A DNA stretch of 64,000 bases from Paenibacillus_Z sp042653205 (GCF_042653205.1 NZ_JBHSHY010000005.1:1-64000); one strand, 5' to 3'; counted from the first letter of the stretch, positions 23,752 through 32,454 are shown. Notes: a model not told the origin generated them from the letters alone. Translations and numbers: made by a program.

Positions 23752-24924
23752 ATGGGAAAGGTTGTGAAGCGGGCGATGCGCAATTTGCCACCAAGGGTCA
23801 GAATGTTGCTTATGCTGCTGCTGTTCGCGGGATTGCAGGTCTATGCGGGCTGGCACGCGGCGTTGTTTATCGGGGAGGTGACGGGTGCGTCCGGGCTTGC
23901 GTATGGGTTGACGTTCTGGCCCGTGTATCTCGTCCTCGCGTTCGGCTATCTGCTCGCCCGGCTGCTGCGCCGCCGGCTTCCGGCCTTCGCCGCGCTCGGC
24001 TTGAAGTGGGCCGGCTCGTACTGGATCGCGGTCTTCCAATACGCCGTCCTGCTGCTGCCGGCCGCGGATCTGGCCGCCTGGGCGCTGCGCGCGCTCGGCG
24101 TCTCGAACGCGCATGCGATCCTCTATACCGGAAGCGCGGTGACGCTGCTGCTGCTCGGCATACTGCTGCTCGGCTCGCGGAACGCGTGGTCGCCGGTCGT
24201 GAAGGAATACGCGGTCACGGTTCCCAAACCGGGCGGCGCTTTACAAGAGCTGCGCATTGCGGCGGCATCCGATCTCCATCTCGGCACGACGGTGGGGCGC
24301 CGCCACTTGGAGCGGCTCGTCCGGCGCGTCAACGGGCTGCGGCCCGACGTGATGCTGCTCGTCGGCGACGTGCTCGACGACGACGTCGAGCCGTTCCTGC
24401 GGCGCGACGACGGGAGCCGGCTGGCGCGGATCCGGTCGACGTACGGCACGTACGCGGTGCTTGGCAACCACGAATATCACGGCGGCGGCATCGACGCGTA
24501 CGTCGAAGCGATGCGCGGGCTCGGCATCCCCGTGCTGCGCGACGAGACCTTCGCGATCGCCGGCAGCGTCCATTTGATCGGCCGCAAGGACAAGACCGAC
24601 CGCGGGCGGGCATCCGTCGCGGAGCTGACGGCCCCCCTCCGCGACGGCAAGCCGCGGATCCTGATGGACCACCAGCCGGCGGCGATCCGGGAAATCGCCG
24701 GCGCGGGCATCGACGTGTCGTTCCACGGCCACACGCATCGCGGCCAGATGGCGCCGAACCATTGGTTCACGCGGCGGATCTTCGAGCTGGACTGGGGGTA
24801 TAGGGCGTTCGGCTCGCTGCACGCGTTCGTGTCCTGCGGCTTCGGCACGTGGGGACCGCCGATCCGGATCGGCAGCCGGAGCGAGATTCTGTGCGTCACC
24901 GTCCGGTTCGATTCCCAATCGTGA
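23752..24924 (+). CDS. Membrane-anchored metallophosphoesterase
   Basis: The 390-residue protein has four N-terminal membrane helices (residues about 17-145) followed by a calcineurin-like phosphoesterase domain with all metal motifs: AAASDLHLG, LLVGDVLDDD, VLGNHEYHGG, ILMDHQP and FHGHTHRGQ. YkuE/YaeI-like proteins of this layout are thought to act on lipid-linked phosphoesters at the membrane. No ribosome binding site is strong; the ATG is preceded by an AAGCGA stretch. It stands alone, with a separate promoter for the next gene. Confidence 0.87.
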   Translation: MGKVVKRAMRNLPPRVRMLLMLLLFAGLQVYAGWHAALFIGEVTGASGLAYGLTFWPVYLVLAFGYLLARLLRRRLPAFAALGLKWAGSYWIAVFQYAVLLLPAADLAAWALRALGVSNAHAILYTGSAVTLLLLGILLLGSRNAWSPVVKEYAVTVPKPGGALQELRIAAASDLHLGTTVGRRHLERLVRRVNGLRPDVMLLVGDVLDDDVEPFLRRDDGSRLARIRSTYGTYAVLGNHEYHGGGIDAYVEAMRGLGIPVLRDETFAIAGSVHLIGRKDKTDRGRASVAELTAPLRDGKPRILMDHQPAAIREIAGAGIDVSFHGHTHRGQMAPNHWFTRRIFELDWGYRAFGSLHAFVSCGFGTWGPPIRIGSRSEILCVTVRFDSQS

Positions 24925-24937
24925 CAACAACTGCGTC

Positions 24938-24966
24938 TTGGTCACGGCCGGGAACCGTCGTATAAT
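24938..24966 (+). promoter_or_regulatory. SigA promoter with long leader for the hydrolase gene
   Basis: TTGGTC (24938-24943) and TATAAT (24961-24966) have a 17-base spacer. About 205 bases separate it from the start codon. The leader contains a run of related AGATTC/GATAGATTC words at 25029-25068, AT-rich compared with its surroundings. Confidence 0.7.
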
Positions 24967-25178
24967 CGAAGCAGGCGAGATTCGCGCGGCGACGCGATTC
25001 TCATCGCTTCGCTGCGTGCTCGCGAAACGATTCGATAGATTCAGATTAGATAGATTCTATAGAATTCGAGAAAAGAGATGCGCCGGATGCAAGTTCTTCA
25101 TGCTTCACCAGATGCCGCGCGCATCAATAGTTCCGGTACACCAAGCATCAAGCGCGGACGGAGAGGAGCTGAGCGCAG

Positions 25179-27488
25179 ATGGAACTCGAACTGAATACGC
25201 CGCTCGCGCCGCTGCCGCTTCCGCCGCGGCGGAAGCCGGCCTTCAAGCGGATCTGGGCTTGGCTGCTGCGCCGCGGCCGGGCGACGCTCCGCTTCGATAC
25301 GGCGATCTGGCGCGCGGCCATCGCCGGCATATGGCTTGTTCTTAGCGCGGTGCTCGTCGTGACGGCGCTCGGCATGCCGACGGGCATCGGGGTCCTCTTC
25401 GACGCCGCGGCTGCGGTGCTGCTCGGCACCGTCGGCATGGCGGCCGCGGGCTTGGCGCTCGCGTACCTGCTGTCGCTCGCATACGCGCCGGTTCCGCGGC
25501 TGACGGCGGGGGCGCTCGCCTTTGCCGTGTTCGCCCTCTGGTTCATCGCGGATAAGGCGAACCTCGGCGACTGGATGTCGATCGTGCTGGCCGGCATCGT
25601 CGCGGGCATCGGGTTCGCCGGCGGCCTGTTCATCGGAGCGCTGGCCAGCGAGCGGGTGCCGATGGCGCTCAAGGCGGCGCTGATCGTCGCGGTCACGCTG
25701 TCGGGCCTGACCTTCGAGAGCTGGCCCGTCAACGTATACGGCGACGTGCCGGCGGACGCGCAGCTGATCGAGGGCGAGCCGGACATCGCGCGGCTGGCGG
25801 CGGATAATCCGGCCGCGGACGGTACGTACGCCGTGAAGTCGTTCACGTACGGCAGCGGCACCGACGAGAAGCGGAGCGAATTCGGCGCGGACGCCGCGCT
25901 CACGTCGGAATCGGTCGACGCGTCGGCGTACATTCACCGCTGGAAGTGGGTGCGCAGCCTGTTCTGGGGCTTCGACGAGACGCAGCTTCCCCTAAACGGA
26001 CGGGTGTGGATGCCGGAGGGCGACGGACCGTTCCCGCTCGTGCTTATCGTGCACGGCAATCACTTGATGGAGCAGTTCTCGGACGACGGCTACGCGTACT
26101 TGGGCGAGATGCTGGCCAGCCGCGGCTTCGTCGCGGTATCGGTCGACGAGAACTTCCTCAATTATTCCTTCTGGGGCAACATCCCCGATAACGACATGAA
26201 GGTGCGGGCGTGGATGCTGCTCAAGCACCTGCAGCAGATCGAAGCGTTCGATCGGCAAGCGGACACTCCGTTCTCCGGGAAGGTCGATCTGGCCCGGGTG
26301 GCGCTGATCGGCCATTCCCGCGGCGGCCAGGCGGTCGCGATGGCCGCGGACCGCGGCAAGTGGTTCGCGTCGGACAAGACGCTCGCGAGCCTGGACGCCG
26401 TCCGTATCCAGGCGGTCGTCGCCATCGCGCCGACCGATACGACGGTTGATAAGAAGAAGGCGCAGCTGAAGGATACGTACTACTTGTCCCTTCAAGGCGC
26501 GAGCGACGGCGACGTCGACACGTTCGGCGGCGAGCGCCAATATATCCGGTCGAGCTTCTCGCCGGGCTCGAACCGGTTCAAGGCGACGCTCTATATCGGC
26601 GAAGCGAACCACAGCCGCTTCAACACGAGCTGGGGGACGATGGACGACAGCCTGCCGGGCGGCCTGCTGCTGCGGAAGGGCGACATGATGGAAGCGGACG
26701 ACCAGCGCCAAGTCGCGAAGGTGTACGTCTCGGCCTTCCTCGAGACGGCGCTGCACGACAGCGGCGACTACCGGCGGCTCTTCCAGGATTATCGCGCGGG
26801 CGAGGCGTGGCTGCCGCAGGCGACGTATTTGAACCGGTACGAGGACGGCAGCTTCGTGCCGCTCGCGCGCATCGACGAGGATTACAACAAGACGAAGCTG
26901 ACGAACGGGGCGACGGCGTCGGCGGAGCGCCTCCAGTGGTCCGAGGCCGCGGCGGAGGACCGCGACGGCAACGACAAGGGCACGCGCGGCGCGGTGCTGG
27001 AGTGGAAGCAGGGGGACGGCAGCTACTCGCTGCGGCTGCCGGCGTCGTTCGACGCGCTGCATGCCAGCGGCGAGCGGCAGGACTTCGTCTTCAACATGAC
27101 GAATCTAGAGCGAGACCTGCCCGGCTTCGACGGGGACGGCGCCAAGAACAGCGGCTCGGGCATTCCGCTGCCGCAGATCGAGGTCGAGCTCGAAAGCCGC
27201 AACGGCGCGGCCGTCCGCATGCCGCTCTCCGCGTTCAAGGCCGTCACGCCGCTGCCGTACACGCACTTTACCTTGTTCCCATGGATGGAGAAGAACGCCA
27301 TGAACGGCAAGTACAAGGATCCGACGGAGCCGGTGTTCCAGACGTACAGCCTGCCGCTCGAGCGGTTCCGGGCCGCCAATCCCGCGTTCGAGCCCGAGCA
27401 TCTGTCCCGGGCGACGTTCTACTTCACGAGCGATCGGGGCAAGGTCATGCTCGACGACATCGGCCTCGCCGATTCGTTGTCGCCTTGA
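25179..27488 (+). CDS. Large membrane alpha/beta hydrolase
   Basis: The 769-residue protein begins with four to five membrane helices (residues about 45-190), then has an alpha/beta hydrolase domain (about 275-540) with the nucleophile elbow GHSRGG, an oxyanion-type VLIVHGNH strand, a possible acid (PTDTT) and a His in EANHSRFN. A C-terminal beta-rich part of about 220 residues follows (for example PLPQIEVELE, RATFYFTSDRGKVMLDDI) that resembles carbohydrate-binding or galactose-binding folds. It may be an envelope esterase or lipase. GGAGAGGAG precedes the ATG. Confidence 0.8.
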   Translation: MELELNTPLAPLPLPPRRKPAFKRIWAWLLRRGRATLRFDTAIWRAAIAGIWLVLSAVLVVTALGMPTGIGVLFDAAAAVLLGTVGMAAAGLALAYLLSLAYAPVPRLTAGALAFAVFALWFIADKANLGDWMSIVLAGIVAGIGFAGGLFIGALASERVPMALKAALIVAVTLSGLTFESWPVNVYGDVPADAQLIEGEPDIARLAADNPAADGTYAVKSFTYGSGTDEKRSEFGADAALTSESVDASAYIHRWKWVRSLFWGFDETQLPLNGRVWMPEGDGPFPLVLIVHGNHLMEQFSDDGYAYLGEMLASRGFVAVSVDENFLNYSFWGNIPDNDMKVRAWMLLKHLQQIEAFDRQADTPFSGKVDLARVALIGHSRGGQAVAMAADRGKWFASDKTLASLDAVRIQAVVAIAPTDTTVDKKKAQLKDTYYLSLQGASDGDVDTFGGERQYIRSSFSPGSNRFKATLYIGEANHSRFNTSWGTMDDSLPGGLLLRKGDMMEADDQRQVAKVYVSAFLETALHDSGDYRRLFQDYRAGEAWLPQATYLNRYEDGSFVPLARIDEDYNKTKLTNGATASAERLQWSEAAAEDRDGNDKGTRGAVLEWKQGDGSYSLRLPASFDALHASGERQDFVFNMTNLERDLPGFDGDGAKNSGSGIPLPQIEVELESRNGAAVRMPLSAFKAVTPLPYTHFTLFPWMEKNAMNGKYKDPTEPVFQTYSLPLERFRAANPAFEPEHLSRATFYFTSDRGKVMLDDIGLADSLSP

Positions 27489-27564
27489 CTTGACGGCGCG
27501 CTAGACAAGAAGCCGGCGGCGCGGGCAAGTCCGCGCGCGCCAATCCGACAGGAGGCATGCGATC

Positions 27565-27996
27565 ATGCTGCTGGGCATTCCCAAGATCATCCCGCCCGAA
27601 TTGCTCAAGATCATGATGGAAATGGGCCATGGCGACGAGCTCGTCCTGGCCGACGCGAATTTTCCGGCCGCGAGCCACGCGCGGCGGCTGGTCCGGTGCG
27701 ACGGGCACGCCATTCCGGAGCTGCTGGACGCGGTGCTGCGGCTCTATCCGCTCGACCAATACGAGGCGAAGCCCGCCGCGCTCATGGAGGTCGTCCCGGG
27801 CGACAAGGTCGAGACGCCGATCTGGGACGTCTACGGCCGAATCGTTCGCGAGCGGACCGGGCTGGAGGCGCCGTTCGAGAAGCTGGAGCGATTCGCGTTC
27901 TACGAGCGGGCGCGAGGCGCGCATGCTGTCGTCGCCACGGGCGAAGGGGCGCAATACGCGAATTTGATCCTGAAGAAGGGCGTCATCGTTCCATAA
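27565..27996 (+). CDS. fucU: L-fucose mutarotase (RbsD/FucU family)
   Basis: The 143-residue protein matches FucU: PPELLKIMMEMGHGDELVLADANFPAAS at the start with the catalytic His in GHGDE, YPLDQY, the ERFAFYERA segment with the active-site Tyr, and a final GEGAQYANLILKKGVI. These enzymes interconvert alpha and beta anomers of fucose or related sugars. AGGAGG lies nine bases before ATG. No fucose catabolic genes are in the window; the neighbouring galactosidase suggests use on a released hexose, which is inference. Confidence 0.9.
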   Translation: MLLGIPKIIPPELLKIMMEMGHGDELVLADANFPAASHARRLVRCDGHAIPELLDAVLRLYPLDQYEAKPAALMEVVPGDKVETPIWDVYGRIVRERTGLEAPFEKLERFAFYERARGAHAVVATGEGAQYANLILKKGVIVP

Positions 27997-28008
27997 TCGC
28001 GCGCCGGA

Positions 28009-28052
28009 ATCCGGCCGTTCCCGAACCGACTCGGGGACGGCCGGATTTTTTT
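28009..28052 (+). terminator. Rho-independent terminator
   Basis: ATCCGGCCGT...CCCGA pairs with TCGGGGACGGCCGGAT, with a seven-base loop and a run of seven T. Confidence 0.88.
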
Positions 28053-28229
28053 GCCGAAAATACGTCTGCGCATACGAGCTGGAATCGGGGAACCGTCCTA
28101 CAAATATCCATAGGAAGGCTTCAAGCCTCCATGTCATGCGCGGCTTGTTCCACCTATACTTGTAGACGACTGACGTAATGGATTGCCGTTCGTACAGCAT
28201 CGTTTATTCCATAGGGAGGATTTTCCGCC

Positions 28230-30416
28230 ATGCCGATCGCCTTTCACGCCGAGAGCGGCCTGTTCCATTTGCAGACGCCCTCGATGAGCTACATGTTCCA
28301 ATCGCTCCGGGGCTTCCCGGCCCACGTCTACTGGGGACGCAAGCTGAGCGAAGCCGCCGCGGAGCGGCTGCTGAAGCGCGTCGAACGCGCCTCGTTCAGC
28401 CCGAATCCCGTGCCGGAGGACCGTTCCATTTCGCTCGATACGCTGCCGCAGGAATACCCGGGCTACGGCTCGAGCGACTTCCGCAACCCGGCCTACGCCG
28501 TCCAGCTGCCGAACGGCACGACCGTGACGGAGCTGCTGTACGTCTCGCACGAGATCAAGGCCGGCAAGCCGGCGCTCGAAGGGCTGCCCGCCGTGTATGA
28601 CGAGCGGGCCGACGAAGCGGAGACGCTGATCGTCCGCCTGGAGGACCGGCTGTCCGGCTTGAAGGCGGAGCTGTCCTATACCGTCTTCGAAGCGTTCGAC
28701 GCGGTCATCCGTTCCGCGCGCATCGCGAACGCCGGCGCCGAGGCCGTGCAGCTGACGCGCGCGCTGAGCTTCAGCGTCGACCTGCCGCACGACCGCTTCG
28801 AGCTGCTGCAGCTGTCCGGCTCCTGGGCGCGCGAACGCTACGTCCACAAGCGCGCGCTGACGCCGGGCGTCCAAGCGATCGAGAGCCGCCGCGGCTCCAG
28901 CAGCCATAACAATAATCCGTTCTTCGCGCTGCTCGCCGAAGGGGCGACCGAAGACCACGGCGACGTCTACGGCTTCAGCCTCGTCTACAGCGGCAGCTTC
29001 GCGGGCGGCGTCGAGGTGGATCAATTCCATACGGCGCGCGCGTACATGGGCATCAACCCGTTCGATTTCTCGTGGCGCCTGGAAGCGGGCGAATCGTTCC
29101 AGACGCCGGAGGCGGTGCTGGTCTTCTCGCACGAGGGACTCGGGACCATGTCCCGGACCTACCACGAGCTGTACCGGACGCGGCTGTGCCGCGGCGCGTT
29201 CCGCGAAGCGGTCCGTCCGATTCTGGTCAATAACTGGGAAGCGACCTACTTCGAATTCAACGCCGACAAAATCGAAGCGATCGCCAAGGCGGGGAGCGAG
29301 CTCGGCATCGAGCTGTTCGTGCTCGACGACGGCTGGTTCGGGCACCGCGACAGCGACAACAGCTCGCTCGGCGATTGGGTCGTCGACCAGAAGAAGCTGC
29401 CGAACGGGCTTGAGGACCTGGCGGAGCGGGTACGCAGCCACGGCCTGGAATTCGGCCTGTGGTTCGAGCCCGAGATGGTCTCGCCGGACAGCGACCTGTA
29501 CCGCGCGCATCCGGACTGGGTCCTGCACGTGCCGGGACGCCGCCGGTCCGAAGGCCGCCAGCAGCTCATTCTCGACCTCTCCCGCGCGGACGTGCAGGAT
29601 TATATCGTCGAAGCGGTGAGCGGCATTCTGCGCAGCGCGCCGATCACCTATGTCAAGTGGGACATGAACCGCAACATGTCCGAGATCGGCTCGGCGCTGC
29701 TGCCGCCGAACCGCCAGCGCGAAACGGCGCACCGGTACATGCTCGGTTTGTACGCCGTGCTCGAGCGCATCACGTCGGCGTTCCCGAACGTTCTGTTCGA
29801 GAGCTGCTCCGGCGGAGGCGGACGGTTCGATCCCGGCATGCTGTACTACATGCCGCAGACGTGGACGAGCGACAACTCCGACGCGATCAGCCGGCTTAAG
29901 ATCCAGTACGGCACGAGCATCGTCTATCCGGTCAGCGCCATGGGCGCACACGTCTCCGCCGTGCCGAACCATCAGGTCGGCCGCCTGACCCCGCTCAAGA
30001 CGCGCGGCGATATAGCGATGTCCGGCAACTTCGGCTACGAGCTGGATTTGACGGCGTTCACGGACGAGGAGAAGGAAGAAGTGAAGCGGCAAGTCGCGCT
30101 CGTGAAGGACGTGCGGGGGCTCGTGCAGTACGGCTCCTTCTACCGCCTGCTCAGCCCGTTCGAGGGCAACGAAACGGCATGGATGTTCGTCTCGCCGGAC
30201 AAGCGCGAGGCGCTGGTCGTGCACGTGACCGTGCTGAACGAAGCGCACGCGCCGCTCGGTCGCCTCAAGCTGAAAGGGCTCGATCCGGAATTCCGCTACG
30301 AGTGGATCGGCACGGGCGAGATCGTCGGCGGCGACGAATTGATGTATGCCGGCGTGGCTAAAGAACGGGTTCGCGGCGACTATCACAGCGTCGTGTACCG
30401 ATTCATCGCGAAGTAA
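28230..30416 (+). CDS. Alpha-galactosidase, GH36
   Basis: The 728-residue enzyme has the usual GH36 layout: N-terminal beta-supersandwich, (beta/alpha)8 barrel from about residue 330 and a C-terminal beta domain. The nucleophile is Asp478 (YVKWDMNR) and the acid/base Asp548 (WTSDNSD), the same numbers as in well-studied Geobacillus enzymes. Other barrel motifs are present: LDDGWFG, GLWFEPEM and ESCSGGGGRFD. It has no signal peptide, so it acts on imported melibiose or raffinose-type sugars. GGGAGGATTTT precedes the ATG. A possible operator (GGAAGGCTTcaAGCCTCC, about 28112) lies upstream. Confidence 0.95.
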   Translation: MPIAFHAESGLFHLQTPSMSYMFQSLRGFPAHVYWGRKLSEAAAERLLKRVERASFSPNPVPEDRSISLDTLPQEYPGYGSSDFRNPAYAVQLPNGTTVTELLYVSHEIKAGKPALEGLPAVYDERADEAETLIVRLEDRLSGLKAELSYTVFEAFDAVIRSARIANAGAEAVQLTRALSFSVDLPHDRFELLQLSGSWARERYVHKRALTPGVQAIESRRGSSSHNNNPFFALLAEGATEDHGDVYGFSLVYSGSFAGGVEVDQFHTARAYMGINPFDFSWRLEAGESFQTPEAVLVFSHEGLGTMSRTYHELYRTRLCRGAFREAVRPILVNNWEATYFEFNADKIEAIAKAGSELGIELFVLDDGWFGHRDSDNSSLGDWVVDQKKLPNGLEDLAERVRSHGLEFGLWFEPEMVSPDSDLYRAHPDWVLHVPGRRRSEGRQQLILDLSRADVQDYIVEAVSGILRSAPITYVKWDMNRNMSEIGSALLPPNRQRETAHRYMLGLYAVLERITSAFPNVLFESCSGGGGRFDPGMLYYMPQTWTSDNSDAISRLKIQYGTSIVYPVSAMGAHVSAVPNHQVGRLTPLKTRGDIAMSGNFGYELDLTAFTDEEKEEVKRQVALVKDVRGLVQYGSFYRLLSPFEGNETAWMFVSPDKREALVVHVTVLNEAHAPLGRLKLKGLDPEFRYEWIGTGEIVGGDELMYAGVAKERVRGDYHSVVYRFIAK

Positions 30417-30536
30417 GGGACGGCGCGCGCCCGAACCCCGCGGAATGACTCGCGCGGCAGGGCTGCGGCAGGGACAACCCGCCCCCTCGATGCATATGCT
30501 GTAAAGCAGCGTATATTGAAAGGGGAGTGGATAAAC

Positions 30537-30926
30537 GTGCCGCACACGATTGCTTGCAGCGCGTCGGCCGCGCTTGGCGTGGTGCTGGTCTTCTCCTTCG
30601 GCATTTGGCCGGAATCCCTCACGTTGCTGCTGGTCGCCATGGGAATCGACTACGTGACGGGCATTACCGCCGCCTTGAAGGAGAGAAGCCTGAACAGTTC
30701 GGTGGGCTCTTGGGGGTTGGCGCGCAAAGGCCTCATGCTGCTTGTCATCATGCTGGCGCATCGCGTCGACATCCTGATGGAGCTGGATAATATCGCAATG
30801 GGCGGAGCGATTTATTTCTACTTGGCCAACGAGCTGATCTCCGTGACCGAGAACCTGGGACGGATCGGCGTGCCGATCCCGGACCGGCTACGCCAGTTGA
30901 TCGAAGTGCTCAAAAATAAAAAATAA
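30537..30926 (+). CDS. Holin-like membrane protein (phi29/toxin-secretion type)
   Basis: The 129-residue protein has three membrane helices and the pattern of the phage-lysis/toxin-secretion holin family (MGIDYVTGITAALKERSLNSSVGSWGLARKGLMLLVIMLAHRVD, GAIYFYLANELISVTENLGRIGVPIPDRLRQLIEVLKNKK). GTG at 30537 is the start because AAAGGGGAG lies six bases upstream; a TTG at 30516 would overlap this site. No lysin or phage gene is nearby, so it may be a domesticated holin involved in export or sporulation-related lysis. Confidence 0.85.
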   Translation: MPHTIACSASAALGVVLVFSFGIWPESLTLLLVAMGIDYVTGITAALKERSLNSSVGSWGLARKGLMLLVIMLAHRVDILMELDNIAMGGAIYFYLANELISVTENLGRIGVPIPDRLRQLIEVLKNKK

Positions 30927-30951
30927 GCCCGCGCATACCGCGCAATCGCCT

Positions 30952-30986
30952 AGGCCATCCTGAATCGGGACGGCCTCTCTTTTTTC
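30952..30986 (+). terminator. Rho-independent terminator
   Basis: AGGCC-ATCC and GGGAC-GGCCT pair around a six-base loop, followed by CTCTTTTTT. Confidence 0.7.
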
Positions 30987-31000
30987 GGGGTCAAGCCGCG

Positions 31001-31029
31001 TTGCGCAATCGGCATCCATCTGATATAAT
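31001..31029 (+). promoter_or_regulatory. SigA promoter of the LexA-box gene
   Basis: TTGCGC (31001-31006) and a perfect TATAAT (31024-31029) have a 17-base spacer. Transcription would begin near 31036, inside the LexA-type box. Confidence 0.8.
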
Positions 31030-31030
31030 G

Positions 31031-31044
31031 AGAACAAATGTTCG
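31031..31044. promoter_or_regulatory. LexA (DinR) box candidate
   Basis: AGAACAAATGTTCG matches the Gram-positive SOS box CGAACRNRYGTTCG at all but the first base; GAAC-AAAT-GTTC is a perfect inverted repeat of GAAC with an ideal four-base centre. It covers the expected transcription start, the usual place for LexA repression. Confidence 0.75.
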
Positions 31045-31073
31045 TGTTAATCATTATATGGAGGGACGGGCCT

Positions 31074-31493
31074 ATGGCGCTGGATATGGAGACGCGGCCG
31101 GCGGAGGCGGGCGGGCAGCCGGAGACGGGCGATTCGCGGACGCTGCTAGGCAAGGAGATGGAGCTCGTCAGACGGTACGCGCTGCTCGGCATCGCGTGTG
31201 CGATTCTGGAGCACGACATCCGGATCGCCGAGGCGGCGAAGACGAAGCTGCCGCGGCTGTACGAATCGATGATGCGCGGGCTGCAGGACCGCGTGCTGCT
31301 CGACCTCGCCGGCATCCGCAGGCAGTTCAAGGCGAGCGGGATCGGCGGCTTCGACGAGAAGCGGACGGAGGAATCGCTGACGGCCACCTACCGGTGCATG
31401 GGCTTCCAGCGGTCGTTCTCCATGCCGTGGACATTCGTGAAGGCGGAAGCGGAGCGGCTGCTCAAGGGATATTTGAAGCGGCGGAGCGTGTAG
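31074..31493 (+). CDS. Hypothetical protein with probable SOS control
   Basis: The 139-residue product is mainly alpha-helical and soluble, with a variable N-terminus of about 25 residues and a well-ordered rest (KEMELVRRYALLGIACAILEHDIRIAEAAKTKL, then GLQDRVLLDLAGIRRQFKASGIGGFDE and a terminal LLKGYLKRRSV). No catalytic motif is evident and I do not recognise the family. ATG 31074 follows GGAGGGA by six bases. The promoter carries a LexA-type box, so the gene is probably induced by DNA damage. It is transcribed alone. A replication, repair or division-control role would be inference. Confidence 0.75.
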   Translation: MALDMETRPAEAGGQPETGDSRTLLGKEMELVRRYALLGIACAILEHDIRIAEAAKTKLPRLYESMMRGLQDRVLLDLAGIRRQFKASGIGGFDEKRTEESLTATYRCMGFQRSFSMPWTFVKAEAERLLKGYLKRRSV

Positions 31494-31574
31494 GGCAAGG
31501 CGGAAAGGCTGTCAAAAAACGTTCATCGATTTGTCAAAAAAAGAAAAAAGTTTGACGGCCGGATTAGTTTAAGG

Positions 31575-31604
31575 TTGAGAATAACGGACGATCTTAGGTA
31601 ATAT
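31575..31604 (+). promoter_or_regulatory. Promoter for the cupredoxin gene
   Basis: TTGAGA (31575-31580) and TAATAT (31599-31604) with an 18-base spacer lie 39 bases before the start codon. A TTGACG lies slightly further upstream. Confidence 0.5.
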
Positions 31605-31642
31605 AAGGAGTAGACATTTGATGAAAAGGGGAGCAAGTGACA

Positions 31643-32026
31643 ATGCATAAGTGGATTATGTTCGTCGTTTTCGCAGCGGCTTGCGTTTTGGGCGTTGTTC
31701 TTCTTACGACCCAGCTTCCGGACAAGCCGGTCGACGAAGCGGCTTCGCTGCCGCCGGGCGAATCGCTGCTGAAGGTGGAAGCTTCGCAGGACTTCGTCTT
31801 CGACCAAAAGGAATACCACGTCAAAAAGGGCGATAAAGTGAAGCTGGAGCTCATCAACAAAAGCGGCATTCACGGTCTTTCGATCCCGGATCTCGGCATC
31901 GAATTGGCAGGCGACAAGCTGTCGCAGGAGGTCACCTTCGATAAAGCGGGCACGTTCGAAATGCACTGCGCGGTCATGTGCGGCGTCGGCCATGCGGATA
32001 TGAAATCCGTGCTCATCGTCGAATAA
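31643..32026 (+). CDS. Membrane-anchored CuA-type cupredoxin (CoxII-like)
   Basis: The 127-residue protein has one N-terminal membrane anchor (residues 4-25) and a cupredoxin domain. All CuA ligands of cytochrome oxidase subunit II are present: His in GIHGLSIP and the cluster C-x3-C-x3-H-x2-M in HCAVMCGVGHADM. It lacks the two-helix membrane hairpin of a genuine oxidase subunit, and no oxidase genes are near. It may carry electrons or copper on the outside of the membrane. ATG 31643 is chosen since AGGGGAG lies nine bases before it. Confidence 0.88.
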   Translation: MHKWIMFVVFAAACVLGVVLLTTQLPDKPVDEAASLPPGESLLKVEASQDFVFDQKEYHVKKGDKVKLELINKSGIHGLSIPDLGIELAGDKLSQEVTFDKAGTFEMHCAVMCGVGHADMKSVLIVE

Positions 32027-32032
32027 GCAAAC

Positions 32033-32060
32033 AAAAGGAGCCCGAAGCGGCTCCTTTTTT
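32033..32060 (+). terminator. Rho-independent terminator
   Basis: AAAAGGAGCC and GGCTCCTTTT pair around CGAAGC and continue into a T-run. Confidence 0.9.
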
Positions 32061-32089
32061 ATCATCCGGGCATGCGGCGCGGCGCCCGC

Positions 32090-32347
32090 TCAGTCGTACG
32101 AGCGCCGGCGGCTGCGTCCTCTGGCGATGGCCCAGTCGCAGATATAGCCGAGCAGCGCCCACGAGGCGACCGTCAGAACGTACATCAGATACACGTTGGC
32201 ATGATGAATGTCGACGACCATGTCCGCGATCCAGGCGGGCACGCTGAACATGAAGAAGACCATATTATGCGGATCGTACCCCGTCGAATTGTACAAGCAT
32301 AACGCGACGCCGATGAGCGTGGCCGCGATCGTAACCGGATAACGCAT
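32090..32347 (-). CDS. Small two-helix membrane protein, unknown
   Basis: The 85-residue protein has two or three hydrophobic segments (VTIAATLIGVALCLY, MVFFMFSVPAWIADMVV, YLMYVLTVASWALLGYI) and a strongly basic end (ARGRSRRRSYD), so the C-terminus is probably cytoplasmic. AAAGGAGAGG lies six bases before the ATG, which supports expression. I do not recognise the family. Confidence 0.75.
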   Translation of the reverse strand: MRYPVTIAATLIGVALCLYNSTGYDPHNMVFFMFSVPAWIADMVVDIHHANVYLMYVLTVASWALLGYICDWAIARGRSRRRSYD

Positions 32348-32454
32348 GAGCTGCCTCTCCTTTGCTGGAAGATTGCCGAGTTCCGGCACCTTGCGTTATT
32401 ATGTGACAAAAGGGTGCAGCGCATCCCCACCACAATTTATGAAGGAGCGAACTG

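Noticed and set aside
28134..30761. Open minus-strand frame of 875 codons opposite the GH36 gene
   Set aside because: High-GC codon use leaves the antisense frame open. The product is Arg/Asp/Val-rich without any domain, and the plus strand carries an intact GH36 enzyme with its catalytic residues.
30537..31493. Holin and LexA-box gene as a single SOS-lysis operon
   Set aside because: A terminator and a separate promoter with the LexA box lie between them, and the holin promoter region has no LexA box.
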